Below are positions 49,276-61,926 of a stretch of DNA of 64,000 bases, piece by piece. Each line of letters opens with the position of its first letter. Position 1 is the first letter of the stretch. The notes beneath the pieces were generated by a model. The model saw only the letters and a list, made by a program, of their open reading frames with translations. It was not told where the DNA came from and did not search any database. The stretch is taken from NCBI GenBank assembly GCA_905221605.1, contig CAJNDS010000137.1, positions 45,001-109,000 of the forward strand, read 5' to 3'. A program made the translations under genes and the position numbers. The stretch is from Symbiodinium natans. Lineage: Eukaryota; Sar; Dinophyceae; Suessiales; Symbiodiniaceae.

Positions 49276-51851
49276 TAGGGTTTAGGGGTTAGGGTTAGGG
49301 TCTAGGGTCTAGGGTCTAGGGTTTAGAGTTAGGGTTTTAGGGTTTAGAGTCTAGGGTCTAGGGTTTAGGGTTTAGGGTTTAGGGTTCGGGGTTTAGGGTT
49401 TAGGGTTTAGGGTTTACCGTTAAGAGTATGTGGGATCCGGTTGATGGAGTCGGAAGTTTGCTGTCGCACGAAAACCTTGAAGCACCCAAGCCCTCTGGGC
49501 TTCCCCTAAACCCTAAACCACGGACCACATCCGTGGTGCTAAGCCCACTGCATCCTTCAATCACACATGATTCCGGCACGCCTCGTACCGGGAGGGTTTT
49601 GCTATACCTTGAAACTTATGAGTTTATCTCATACTTCTTGAAAAGGCGCACTTATGGGCAGAGCTCCTATCTGTCTCGAGCACAGCGCACGAAGCATCTC
49701 ATGAACCCCTGTCAGCATCCTAAACCAGGCAACTGTCCTCGAGTTCCGTCGGACCGCTCAGCCATACCGACTTGACTAAACCATTGATTTAGAACGCCCT
49801 GAAACACAAGTGACAGTACCGAAACCTCGGAAGTTCGTTGTTGCTACAAGTATACGCATGAGGGTCTGTAAACCTTCAGCCCTAAACCCTAATAGCAGGG
49901 CGAGGGGATTAACGGCCCCAAATCTTCCAAACCTCGTTCTCGGAACTTGCCACTCCACACTGCCTCTAAACTGGCCTAAACCCTAAAAGGCTTTAGGGTT
50001 GTGAAAAGGGTACAGGGTTTAGCGTTTAAGGTTTAGGGTAGACCCTGAGCCCCCTAAACCCCGTGTGACCAGGTGATGAAAGCCAAGGTGGCATAAGCGA
50101 GGACGGCCCCTCCACGGCAATCACTTTGCTTGACGGGCAGGGCTTTGGGGTATTTGGGGTGTGGGTTTAGGGTTTAAGGTTTAGGGTTTAGGGTGTAGGG
50201 TTTACGGCTGAGGTTTATGATAAGAAATCGGCTTTTGGAAGCGAGGGTCAGGAAATTTCTTAATTAATCGCAGAAGTCGGAATAAGAAATCTCGTGGGCG
50301 AGAGTCTCAGAAAAACTTTCTAATTGGGCTGATATTGGGGTTGGGGAGCGGCAGCAAAACCCTACGGTGACTGCTTTTATTTGCCCTGGCATTGTCCTAG
50401 ATTTTTTGCGGGCTTTGGGCCTCCACATGCTTTTCAGGGCCATGGGAAAGCCAGAAAAAGCCTAGGACAATGTCCTAGGTTGTTTTGCTTTGGGAGATTT
50501 GAGGGTCCTCCTGGGCCTTTACAGCTTGTCAGGGCCGTGGGAAACCTAGGACAATGTCCTCGGCCCTCGGCTTTTTGGGGTGCCCCTTCAAGGCCTTCAG
50601 AGGAGCCCTCTCCTGAGGCCAACAAAACCGAAAATTCCTAACACATTGTGTTAGGGCGATTTTGGGGGGGTTTGGGGCCCCTTCAAGGCCTTCAGACGAG
50701 GCCAACAGAACCCAAAGCGGTTTGGGGGGCCTCCTGGGCCTTTGTGTAGGCTTACAAACATAGCCTAAAACATGTTTTTCAGCATCCAGACCCTCGAATT
50801 TTAAAGTTTTCTTCATCCAGACCCTGGATTTTTACATCTCTTCTGGCTTCAGACTCTAAGTTCTCACTTAATAAGCTTTCTTATCATACTCCTCGACCGT
50901 AGGGGTTTAGGGTTTCGGGTTTAGTGTTTAGGGTTTAGGGGAGAGAGGGTCTAGGGTTCAAAAGGCGCTGCCAGAAGGATTTAGGGCTTGGGGCTCAGGC
51001 GCTCGGGTCTCTGTCTCCTCCCAAAGGGTCCCAGACCCTACAGACCCACAGCCCCAACCCAAAAGGGACCAAACCCCGAAACCCTGAGCCCTAACCCTCA
51101 CCTTAGACCTTCAAGAAAACTGTATGGTAAACACTTGGGTGCCGCAACGAAATCAAGACACAACCATCACAAGCGGCTGAATGACAAATGAGGTTTAGGG
51201 TTTAGGGTTTAGGGTTTAGGGTTTAGGGTTTAGGGTTTAGGGTTTAGGGTTTAGGGTTAGGATTTAGGGTTTGCCTGCAATGGAATGCCCTTCCCCTTAA
51301 GCTTGTCTAATGCTTAATGAGAAGGCATCCTAATAATTGGGGTTATCTTAATTCATAGCGGCATTTGATAATGCAACTTTTCGAATTGGTTTATTATCAA
51401 GGAAAGGGAGTTTCATTGCCAGCTTTGGAATTAGGTTGTCGCTGGATTTTTTGGGGGCTTCAGGGCTGTGAATCCAAGGCTGAGCGTGAAGCACTCGCGC
51501 CCGACGGAAGGTCGCGCTTTTACTGTTCCTGCTGGGATAGGGCCTGCAACACCCTGTGGAAAGCGCAGAAGCCGCCAAAGCCCCGAGCCCAAACCCCTAA
51601 AACCTACAACCTAAACCCTAAACCCTGAAACCTACAACCTAAACCCTAAACCCATGTACCCATCGAGGCGAGGTCTATCTTCGAGGTTCCGTGGCGAACA
51701 TGACCCATGGAGTGCGGACAGCTGCAGCTCACATGGCAGGGAGAAGACGCCCCCAGAACCCTAAACCCTGAACCCTAAATCCCAAACCCTAAACCCTAAA
51801 CGCTAAACCCTAAACCCTAAACCCCAAATCAGAAACCCTAAACCCCACACC
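49276..51851. other. Telomeric arrays and unique spacers
   Basis: TTTAGGG at 49276-49424 and 51190-51275; CCCTAAA-type at 51600-51652 and 51758-51850. 50390-50800 has repeated phrases (GGACAATGTCCT, CCTTCAAGGCCTTCAGA). 51360-51600 is open and may hold an exon. No gene was recognised. Confidence 0.5.
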
Positions 51852-52042
51852 TTGGGATGTTCTCCCTTATCTGAGGAGGCCCTTGGGACATTTTATGTTT
51901 TCCTTTTGGGGGCTGAAGAGGATTATACTTCTGAATATTTGTCAAAGGGTTGAAAGGGCCATCCTAGCCATACTAGCAGTCCTTAATGGGGGGTACTATA
52001 ATCCCTATCAAGGGCTGCTAGTAAAAGGGGGGAACATCCCAA
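51852..52042. mobile_element. TIR element, family I copy
   Basis: Ends TTGGGATGTTCTCCC and GGGGGGAACATCCCAA, 191 bp. A weak 8 bp duplication (CCCACACC/CCTACACC) lies at its borders. Same family as 41041-41189. Confidence 0.72.
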
Positions 52043-52107
52043 CCTACACCCTCTAAACCCGAAACCCTCCCTAAACTTGAACTCAGGAATCACTAGCTGA
52101 ATGGGTA

Positions 52108-52208
52108 CTTAGTAGGTGAATTTGTACACTTTACACTTTTTGAGATACATAGTCCCCGATAGAACTGACAGTGTACACTTTTCGGGGCTTATGAACTCAG
52201 CGACTAAG
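52108..52208. mobile_element. TIR element, family VI copy
   Basis: Inverted ends CTTAGTAGGTGA and TCAGCGACTAAG; interior as in 37934-38040. Confidence 0.6.
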
Positions 52209-52406
52209 CTTGGCAGGTCAGTGGTACCGTTTCCCCTTTTTTGGTTCTAGGTTCTCTTTTCAAGAACCAACGCGACAGAGGGTGCCCTTATTGTAATATG
52301 GTTACTGGGCTATAGTATAGAGTTTAGGGTTTTTGGAGAGCACTAAGGGTTTTAAACGCTGTGTTGGGCAGGGTCTTGTTAAGGTTTTAAAACCAGGGGG
52401 CTTTCT

Positions 52407-52509
52407 TTGGTAGCCCAGTGGTACCATTTTTCCTTTTTCTGGGCTCCCATAGAAAGGAACCAACCCCAAAAGGGGCGGCCTTGTTATAGCATGGTTGCTG
52501 GGCTACCAA
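52407..52509. mobile_element. TIR element, family VIII copy
   Basis: Perfect 12 bp inverted ends (TTGGTAGCCCAG and CTGGGCTACCAA). A relative lies at 42254-42350 and a diverged one at about 52213-52308. Confidence 0.7.
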
Positions 52510-52578
52510 GCTTGTCCTTGGCACACATACACCAAATTCGTATCCCTTGGATCAGACTCTTTAGGAATGTACTATCAT

Positions 52579-52690
52579 CTAGGATGCCCAGTAGTACCCT
52601 TATTCCCTTTTGGGGGGTTTAGGTTCCCTGATAAACGCCTTTATGCAAAAAAGGGCACCCTTTTTAAGCCTTGGTTACTGGGCAGCCTAG
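52579..52690 (+). mobile_element. Introner family II, intergenic copy
   Basis: 112 bp, nearly the same sequence as intron 1 of the J-domain gene (32384-32497), with the same ends CTAGGATGCCCAGTA and TTACTGGGCAGCCTAG. No matching 4 bp duplication is seen at its borders (TCAT and TCCC), and no exon around it. Confidence 0.8.
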
Positions 52691-54530
52691 TCCCTAAACA
52701 GCCTTCTGGCCAAACTTAGCCCAAGCCCCGAGCCCCAAATACTCAAGCATAGATAAACCCCAAGACCTCCAAAGCCCGAGCGGCAAGACATGGCCTGAAG
52801 CAAGCCCTAAACCCCAAGGGTTTAGGGTTTAGGGTTTAGGGTTTAGGGTTTAGGGTTTAGGGTTTAGGGTTTAGGGTTTAGGGTTTAGGGTGGAAGCCTT
52901 AAACCCCCCCCCCTGAACCCTGGGCGAGCCAAGCCGGTTTATGTCTAAGGTTGGAACCCTTGGTATGGTCCCTTAGGGATCCGAAGTATGGGCCCTTATT
53001 ATGTAGAGTTTATGTAAGGATTGTATAGCAAGGGACCCAAAGTGAGGGCCCGTACTTGGAGCCCTCGATTGTAAGGCATGCCTGCCGCGCGGCGTGAAGT
53101 GCCACCTCGCATTCCGGACTCCTTTGCAGCATCAGTAGTTTTTGAGGGTTTAGGGTTTAGGGTTTAGGGTTTAGGATGCGGATTTGTTTGAGGCTTTTGG
53201 GGATTTGCTAGTACAGTAAACTCCGTAAAGCTGGGATATGGTTTAAGGATGATTAGTGCCGGGATTCCCTTCGTGACCCTTGGACGAGGATATTGATGTT
53301 CCAGCTCTGGGGCTTTACTAGTAGGTGTTTCGGATATTTAGGCCTAAACCCTAAACCATACACCGGCCTAATGCTACCCACGTGAGACACTTTGCCACCA
53401 ACAAGCTCGCGAACCATCATTGAAAGTGTCGCTTATGCTGCCGAAGCTGGTTCTGCAAAGTTATGAGCTCTATACCAGTATCACTAGGAGCTTAATGGTT
53501 CTAGTACCCCCAATTATATTCCTATTAAGGACTGTGAGTATGAGGGGGAACATCCCAACCCCTAAACTTTAAGGCTTTGGGTTTTGTTGGGCCCTTCGAC
53601 GAGCCTGGGCAATTGGTGTAGTCGGCAAAGGAATCCTCGACAAGGGTAGGGGTTCCCTTATAATCCCCTTTAAACCAAACAGGTTACCCATTTTACTCCT
53701 AGATTTCTCCTGGGTCCAGATCATCCAATGCGCTTGATGGAACAGCAAGTAGGTACGAAAGGCAAACAATGGCAAGCATGAAATCCTTGATCTATGCCTC
53801 GATCAGGGACGTGGGCAGCCACGCGTGCTTCGGTGTGGGCACAGAGTCAGTGATCCTTGTGGGCCATGGCTATCAAACACTCTATGGACAGGCCACCCAT
53901 GTCTCCTTTCGGCCATAGCTGATTAGGGGTCGGAAGAAATTGCTAATAAGATTGCCTTATGGTCCCTTTGTAGATATTCGATAATAACCCCGAAAATCCT
54001 AGTCTAAATATTCAGGCCCCTATATTCCCTCCACTCGGATTGCGTTGTCGTTGGGTATGCCGCGTACACGGCCCCAGTTGGATTTTGTTGGGGTTGGGCT
54101 GGCTGTCTGGCATCTACACTGCAGCCCGGTCCGTCAATGAACCCTAACCCTAAACCCTAAACCCTAAACCCTAAACCCTAAACCCTAAACCCTAAACCCT
54201 AAACCCTAAACCCTAAACCCTAAACCCTTCCAGCCGCCCCATAGGTTGCATCCCCGGATCGTAGGCTCTGTGCCTCAAGATCCCGATATCGCAAGACCGA
54301 AAGCTTCACAACGCAAGGAATGTGAGACCTAGCCTGGGGCCCAAATTTAGGGTTTGGGGTTTAGGGTTTAGGGTTTAGGGTTTGGGGTTTAGGGTTCAGG
54401 GTTTAGGGTTTAGGGTTTAGGGTTCACGGCTACGATAATCATCCTTCTTCAGGCTATCTGAACCATAAATCTTTTCGGGCTCCAAGGTCAACCCACAACA
54501 CCTGTACGCAAGTCCAACCCCAAAAAACCA
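52691..54530. other. Telomeric arrays, a TIR element, unique spacers
   Basis: TTTAGGG at 52816-52890 and 53145-53175. A family VII TIR element lies at 53214-53320 and a partial family I copy at 53486-53560. CCCTAAA at 54139-54228 and TTTAGGG at 54344-54430 enclose a 115 bp GC-rich island. No gene was recognised. Confidence 0.55.
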
Positions 54531-54690
54531 GCCCTACTAGGACCTAGAGTAAACCCTAATTCCTTTGTTTAGGGCTTAGGTTCCCTTAAAAACTTAAGAA
54601 CAGCCCTACTAGGACCCAGAGTAAACCCTGATTCCTTTTTTTTTTTTGGGCTTAGGTTCCCTTATAAGCCCCTTGAAGCCAAAACAGCAG
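54531..54690 (+). repeat. Direct duplication, unit about 75 bp
   Basis: CAGCCCTACTAGGACC.AGAGTAAACC to CTTAGGTTCCCTTA occurs twice in tandem. Confidence 0.65.
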
Positions 54691-56710
54691 CCTTTTTATT
54701 CCCAACTTGCTCTTGGGTCTAGCCTATAGAGGTCTGGCCCCTGAAGCCTTAGCACTCACTTTTTTCTTGGACCTGAGCAGGACGCGAACAGTTGGGCCAT
54801 CTCTTTCTGAATCTCGTCTGGGTACTGCCCTGCATCCTATACCAGGAAACCCCAAGCATTAAGCCCTAAACCTTAAACCCTAAACCCTAAACCCTAAACC
54901 CTGAGCCTTCTAAGCCACGGCCTTCACCCCGGATCGTAAACCCGGCAGTTCGGGACCTAGGCTTCATAGGCTTTCGGAGGGTTTAGGGCTTAGGGCTTAG
55001 GGTTTAGGGTTTAGGGCTTAGGGCTTAGGGCTTAGGGCTTAGGGCTATAAGCCCTAAAACCATGTGGCACCGTGGCTTTTCTGGGGTCTGGACGTGCTAT
55101 CTGAAGCTTCTGCCCCACCCCCTTCCCCCCAACTCTACCCACAAGTTAGATATAGACCGTAAGACCCTAAAGCCTAAATCGAAACCCGAAAAGGGTAGTT
55201 ATATGGGCCCTTAGTCTTGGCACCCTGCCTCCCGTAATGGGTTTAAAGTATGGGCCCTTGGGTTTTCTACGGTATTTAAGGGGTATCTCAGTTGGATATA
55301 GGCCCCAAGATATGGGGGTTTCCGAAATTAGGGGTACCATCTTGGGGTGCCTATGAAGGGAAACCTCATATGGAGGATAGCCCCCCTTAATATGTTCCCC
55401 CCAAGCCACCCTTTATCATCCGTAGCCCAAAATCTCGGTTGGTAAGGGCCTTCCTATGCTTCACTTTTAATCACACGTCCAGTCAATAAGGACCAAGTGA
55501 ACGAACCATGTGAGCAAAGACTAGGAAAGAAACGACAAGTGGCCCCAGCTCACCTTAAACACTGACAAAGCCATCTGTCTTCTTGGGGCTGAAAAGAGTT
55601 GGCTCTGTTGAATACATAAAGCTGTGAACATGACGTTCTAATCCTCCATCTTCCTTTTGCTCACTGCCTACTATAACCCAAAGCCTCTGACCCCTTAACC
55701 CTAAACCCTAAACCCTAACCCCCCCCTTCAAATTCCAGGCGGCCCTCACGTCTATAAGAACCTGCAAGCTTTGCATGCTGGCAAGCTTGTCCAGTTCCAC
55801 AGCCCAGGCCCGCGAAAAAAAGGAGTGTTTAGGGGTTTCGGGGTTTAGGATTGAGTTTTGTGCGTTTGCAGTCCCAGCTTACCCTGGAACATGCAGAGCC
55901 CCAAACCCTAGGCTATGAATTTGGGGGATTTGGGGTCCGCTGAGGGGTGCCAATCTTCAAGCTCTACGTGAAGTTGCCTTACTAGGTTCGAAGAAAAGGG
56001 TGTAAGGGCTTTGGGTTTGCAGTTAGGGACGTCAGGTGTGAGCAGGCTTGCTTGACTGTGGATTGCCCTACGCCCGAACTGCAATCCTCGTAAAGAAAGA
56101 GGAGGGGGACGCTAAACGCTGAACCTAGTCTTGTCATCATGCCTTGAGCACCCCCCCCGCCCTCCCGACTTGTTGAGTGTCCCTCAACTCAGCAGGGTTT
56201 AGGGTTTAGGGTTGAGAGTTTAGGGCTTAACTAGGGTTATTGTAGGAAGTAGGGAACTTGGCGAAGAGCTTGAAATTCAGTTCCCAGTCAGCCACAGTCA
56301 CAGTTAACAGAGAATGACAAGTGCAAAGGACAATAGAGGGTCGGAACATTTACTTGTAGTAGTCCCTTATGATCCTGCTATAGCCATAGTCAGTAGAATA
56401 CCCCCCCCCCCCCCCACCCACCCCCCGCCCACCCCCCCCCCACCCCCCCCCCCCCACCCCCCCCCCCCACCCCCCCCCCACCCCCCCCCCCACCCCCCCC
56501 CCACCCCCCCCCCCCACCCAACAAAATCAAAACAAAAAAATCACCATCCCAATTGTTAATGCTAAACCCTAAACCCCCAAAGCCCCAAACCCCAAACACT
56601 CTAAACCCGAAGCACTCTAAGCCCACACTCCAACCCTAAACCCCAAACCCCTAAAATCCCTAAACCCTAGCCCTAAACCCTAAACCCCCCCCACCCCTAA
56701 AGCCAGTCAG
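54691..56710. repeat. Telomeric arrays, spacers and a poly-C tract
   Basis: CCCTAAA at 54860-54905, TTTAGGG/CTTAGGG at 54975-55045 and CCCTAAA at 55695-55715. A 120 bp poly-C tract with single A breaks lies at 56400-56519 and degenerate CCCTAAA at 56560-56690. 55050-55690 is unique with no gene recognised. Confidence 0.6.
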
Positions 56711-56809
56711 GTGCCGAAGGCCAACCCATACCGACTCGGGAACTCAAAGCCCATCTCCCGCAGCTGGGTGTTGAAGGATCCCGCAGCTGGGTTGCTTTGG
56801 AGACGCCAA
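56711..56809 (+). CDS. Candidate 33-codon exon between telomeric arrays
   Basis: Preceded by GTCAG and followed by GTCCG; exactly 33 open codons (VPKANPYRLGNSKPISRSWV and on, ending LLWRRQ). CCCTAAA-type repeats before, TTTAGGG array from 56818. Confidence 0.45.
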
Positions 56810-56817
56810 GTCCGTTG

Positions 56818-58859
56818 TTTAGGGTTTAGGGTTTAGGGTTTAGGTTTTAGGGTTTAGGGTTTAGGGTTTAGAGCTTGGGGCTTGGGGCTTGGGGCTGGGG
56901 GCTTCAGGCTTAGGGTTTAGGGTTTAGGGTGCAGCGTCCTAGCCGTAAAAAAAGGCGGGATTAGGGTTTGGAGGGTTTAGGGTTGAGGGGTTTGTGGGCT
57001 TAGGGTTCCTGGCTAGACTTGGGTCCAGTGGCAAAAGCATGTCAGGTTTCGGGTTCAGCGTTTCGGGGGTTAGGGTTCAAGGGTTTGGGGCTTGGCTTAG
57101 ACATGAACCCCGAAGCCTACACCATGAACTTGCCTGGTGGTTCAAGGATCCGTATAGACAACCCCAATGATAACTGTATGTATAACCCACTTAGGGGACT
57201 GAGAGGGCTTCTCAGTGCAGTTTTAATCGGGTATACGTACCTTTTTTTTTTTTTTTTTTTGGGGGGGGGGGTCCCTTTCAGGTGATGATCGTATGTGTGG
57301 GGCACATAAGTTGCACCACCTTTTTTTTCTTTAATGCCCTGTGCCCCGAAGACATCGGAATCAAGGTTTCGACCGGTCTGTTGATGTTATTGCTGGTTCT
57401 TCGGGTCTAGGGTTAGGGGTTTAGGGTTCAGGGCAGGTTTCAAAAGGGTTCAGGGTTAGGGCTTCTTCTGCTACTTCTGCACTGCACTGGATCCAACCAA
57501 CACAGAGGGTGTGCCCGATATCCTTCTTCGGGTAACCTTGCCTTGTTATCGTATACCAGCACTTAAGGCAATGTATCCAAAAACAGTAGTGTGTACAAGC
57601 CTCTAGGTAGCCTTTTATCGGTGCAAAGATTGCCTTGAGGCTGGCAAAGAGCCGAAGAAAGCTTCTCACATGCATCTTAAGCGACTCCAGCCTCATGTGC
57701 ATGGCCCCGTCATGCGCCACGCGGTTCATATGTCTCCCTCTACCTGGGCTAACGTTCGCATACTCTAGGTAGACCCTCGGGTTTTTTTACAGTCTCCCTT
57801 CTTAGGTTCAAGAGGGTCATGTTCTTTCGATTTTTTTTGCGAGGGATTTAAGGGTCATCCTCAAGACTCTCTAAGATTCAGCAATCAGGGCAGTAGGGGT
57901 TTCGGTTTTTGTGCTGCGGCCCCTGGCTTTTCAAAATTTCGCATGTAAGTAGCCCTAGCCCTGAACCCTAAACCCGAAACCCAAACGGTTTACGGCCTTC
58001 AGCTTAACCGAGGCCATTTCTCCGTGAGTTTCATGCCTCCTGGGCGGCGATACATTGCACCCTCGACCCACCCCTTCACCCTATGCACACCCCCTAACAT
58101 TAAATCCCCCCCCCCCCCCTACCCCCTAATATGAAACACACCCCATTCTGGTTATATTATAGTATACTGGGGTGTGTTTAATATTGGGGGGTAGGGGGGT
58201 TTATTATTCGGGGGCCGGGATTATTATGCACACCCGATCTGACGAAGCAAAACTGCTTTTGGTTTAAGGTGTTCAGGTTTAGGGTTTAGGGTTTAGGGTA
58301 ATATACATCCCAAGCCCGTGCTCAAAAAGGGTAATATACATATATTCATTTTTATACAAGATATCGTCCTCATGACCCCGATTATCCCAGTAGGGCCTTG
58401 AGAGAAGCCCAAACTCTCAAGGCTCAGAAAGATGTATGGGTTCATGCTTAGGGTTCATGAGGATTTTGGGGAGAGATAGGGGCTTACGGGGCCTAGGAGA
58501 TTTAGGGGGGGGGGGGGGGGGGGACTATGAATCTGGGGATGAGCTTCTAGGGGTTTGATTTAGGCTTTGTGGGGCTTTGTTGCCCTTATTTTCGCCAGCC
58601 TTTGAACCTACTTGGCCATTGAGTGAGCCACTTAGGAGCTACAGCTGATCCGCAAAGTTTGAAGGGACTGGGGGGACATCCCAAGGAGTCCTTAACAGAG
58701 ATTCTAATAGGGGGTACTAGAATCCCAATTGAGGACTGTTAGTGTAAGGGGGAACATCCCAAGACAGACCCTCTGAACCCCGAAACCCTCAACCTTCTGC
58801 AAGGTTTGGGTTTGCATGGTCGTGGCTTGCCTTAGGGCGTATTAGGCTTCTGGGCTGCT
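56818..58859. other. TTTAGGG array and unique spacer
   Basis: TTTAGGG-type repeats at 56818-56935. A poly-T/poly-G junction lies at 57242-57270 and a poly-C run at about 58108-58119. GGGGTGTG near 58170 is an inverted match to CACACCCC near 58136 (possible hairpin). A poly-G run lies at 58507-58523 and a partial family I TIR element at 58680-58762. No gene was recognised. Confidence 0.5.
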
Positions 58860-60140
58860 GGTTTAGGGTTTAGGGTTTAGGGTTTAGGGTTTAGGGTTCA
58901 GGGTTTAGGGTTTAGGGGTTTAGGGGTTTAGGGGTTTAGGGGTTTAGGGGTTTAGGGGTTTGGGGTTTGGGGGTTTGGGGGTTTGGAGTTTCGGGATCTG
59001 TGCAGGGCTTGAGGGTTTAGGGTACAGCAAGGGGCATGAGATGAAGAGTCCCCAGCTTCCACGCCCTTTCACAGCAAACCCTAAACCCTAAAAAGTCCTC
59101 TGTGTGTGTGTGTGTGTGCATGTTGTGGGGGGTTCGGCCACATGTGCCGCGGCCTCGGAAAGCAACGGAGCGCTGTGGACTGCCAGCAGAGAGCGCGTGC
59201 CAAACCCACCCACAACCCTAAACCCTAAACCCCAAACCCCAAACCCTAAACCAAAAAAAAAAAAACTAAACCCTAAACGCCCCCTGACTTCCTTGGAAGG
59301 GACCCAGATTCCCTACTAAGAAGAAGTCAGCGAAGGCTTGACACCACTGGCAGCATGTCTGTGTGGCTGCCAGGCCGGGGAAGGGAACGGGACCTAGGAT
59401 TCGGGTTCAGGGTTTTGAGTTCAGGGTTCAGGGTTTAGGGTTCAGGGTTTAGGGTTTAGGGTTTAAGGGTTTAGAGTCTAGGGTTCAGGGTTTAGAGTCT
59501 AGGGTCTAGCGTCTAGGTTTTAGGGTTTAAGGTTAGGGATCCACCCTGAGCCCACCGACTGGGAGTCGGAGAGTTGGCTACCTCTACATCCCCAGAATAT
59601 AGGCTTTAGGGTTCAGGTGTAGGGTTTAGGGTTTAGGGTTTAGGGTTTAGGGTTTAGGGTTTAGGGTTTAGGGTTTAGGGTTTAGGGTTTAGGGTTAGGG
59701 TTTAGGGTTATATGACTTATAGGATCCTTGTTGATATTCATATGTGTAATAGGACTACTATGGGGCCCTTGTTGGTATTCATATGAATGACATGAGTGTT
59801 ATGGGGTCCTTGTTGGTATTCGTGTCAGGGCCACTTCAGCGACGGCAGCATTCTCTTAGATTTGTCTTTTTTACCCTAAACCCTAAACCCTAAACCCTAA
59901 ACCCTAAACCCTAAACCCTAAACGCGAAGACTCTGAACCATTGGCTGTGTCGATAAGACTTTCTGACAGGACTTCATGAGCTCTTAGCTCTCAAACCACA
60001 GGCTCAACCCTAACGCCACACATGACACTTCTTGGAAACAAGTTCTTAGTGTAGTTCGAGTTGGCTGTATCAAGTATCTCTAAGGGACAAGGAAAATTGG
60101 GCTTGTTACCTGCGCTCTTCGGGCTTGAGCACAAACTGCT
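58860..60140. repeat. Telomeric arrays and a tandem repeat
   Basis: TTTAGGG-type at 58860-58990, 59400-59540 and 59613-59710; CCCTAAA at 59215-59250 and 59873-59922. About 59715-59825 has two to three copies of a 55 bp unit (CTTGTTGGTATTCATATG). Confidence 0.6.
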
Positions 60141-61802
60141 CAACCCTAAACCCTAAACCCTGGCCCTGAACCCCATGCTACTTTGGTTTGGGCCTGAGGA
60201 GATGCCGAGGACATGGCCTTCGTCGTGCCGTTTCAAGTGCCACAGGCCCCGTTCCTCGGTCAGCGGGCTGTGGGTGCAGAGCTTCAGGCTTACCACAACC
60301 TGCAGTTTTAAGGTTGCATACAGGGAACATACAGCATGGGGTGCAGTAGCTGAAGGCCTTTACCGGGGTTTGGGGGTTTGGGGCTTCAAGGGGGTTTTAA
60401 GTCCCGGATCCCTAAGTACGAGGAGTGTGCTACCCGCAGAGCAGAGAGTCCAGCTTGAAGCCTACGCCCCGACACATCCGGAAGAATACACCGGCTGGTT
60501 CCAGCGAACGCCCGCAGTATGCCAGCGTAGACCCAAGCAGCAAGAGACCATGAGAACACCAAAGGGCGCCCCCAATATGCCCAAAAGACGCCAGTGCGCC
60601 AAGAATCCGGAAGCCCAAACGAGACGACAGTTTGGCATTTCGGAGCCCACTCGTCCAAAAGTGACGACAGTTTCGCATTTGCCCACGCATCTCGCCAGAA
60701 CCGACATCCAAAAGCAATGACCGTGCCGAGAACCGCGAGGGAGCTCTGTTTCTTCGCTCAAAATGCGAGCAGCTTCGAAAAAGAACAGCACGATCTGCAG
60801 CGCACCCCTATCGACCAGGAGTCAACTGGAGCTCTCTCTTGTTCTTCTTTAGCACCCAGACCTGTGGGGGTAATTGTCGGGGTTTCCGAAACTAGGGGAA
60901 GTAAATACACCACAGTCGAATCGTTGTAGTCGGAACCCCAAACAGGGAAACGCCAAGATGGCACTGATGGGCTGGTTCTAGAGCTTCTGCGTGTCACGCT
61001 ACTCGCACACTACTCGCTCCAATGCTGGGGTGCAAGGTTAGGCCACGCGAAACGCGAACCACAGGCAGAAGCAGGAAAAGGATCGGGATGCTATCCTGCG
61101 GCTGGGGCTTTTGCTAAACCCTTTGCAGCCGAACCCTGAACTTCAGTTGCGACTGTAAACCCCCAGCAGCTCGTGGCTCCTAGCACGAAGGAAGTCAGTC
61201 CTGCCAGAAGCAACTCAACACTTGAACAGGACCAGGACGTCTACGTCGTGGCTTCCACCGTTTTCGGGGCCGGAAGGAGCCTCGTCACAAAATTTTGACA
61301 TGAAGGCTCACGAGCATCGCAACAAGACGTCTCAACATGTCACAATGCATTGTCCAGGCCGCATGGCTGGATGCGTAGGCTAAGAACAGAGGCAGACTTC
61401 ATTCCACAGCAGTTTGGGGTTTCGGGTTTAGGGTGCTTATAACCCACTTATAAGTGCAGTTATAACCCACTTATAAGCGCTTTAAGTACCCCAATGGGGT
61501 AATTATTGGTTACACGTACAGTCATAATTGGGTTACTAAGTCCTCCAAGTAGGGTTTAGGGTTAACGGGGGATCAGGCCTGCACTTCAGCAAGCACAAGA
61601 GGGAATCTCTGCTGCTCGTGTGGAGGTTTGTAATTGCAAGCACGGAAACTGTAGTTCTAGCTGGTGACAACCTGTTTTGATTCGGGGAACTTGCGACACT
61701 ATATTGGTCGAAATAGATGCCCATGCTTTAAACTCGTCTTAACTAGACTAGACCCAATGAGGGTTAAGAACCCCATGAGACTGCAAATCACCCCTTGCTG
61801 AG
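60141..61802. other. Unique sequence, no confident gene
   Basis: A 181-codon frame at 60175-60720 has no recognisable domain and is not called. A short tandem (TTATAACCCACTTATAAG twice) lies at 61437-61480. Confidence 0.4.
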
Positions 61803-61926
61803 GATCGCGATCTCGCAGACGCCCATTGATGAATCCCCGGAGTTTCACAAGAGGAAGCGCCAGGAGAAGGACGCGGCTGATGACACCGCGGTTCCCGCAA
61901 CAGCAGAAGCTCTGCCTCCGGGCTAA
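61803..61926 (+). CDS. Candidate terminal exon with a basic motif
   Basis: Preceded by GCTGAG. One base, then IAISQTPIDESPEFHKRKRQ and on, ending TAA at 61924. KRKRQEK could be a nuclear localisation signal. The parent gene is unknown. Confidence 0.35.

Noticed and set aside
60175-60720. 181-codon ORF
   Set aside because: No domain, odd composition and equally long frames on the other strand; too weak to call.
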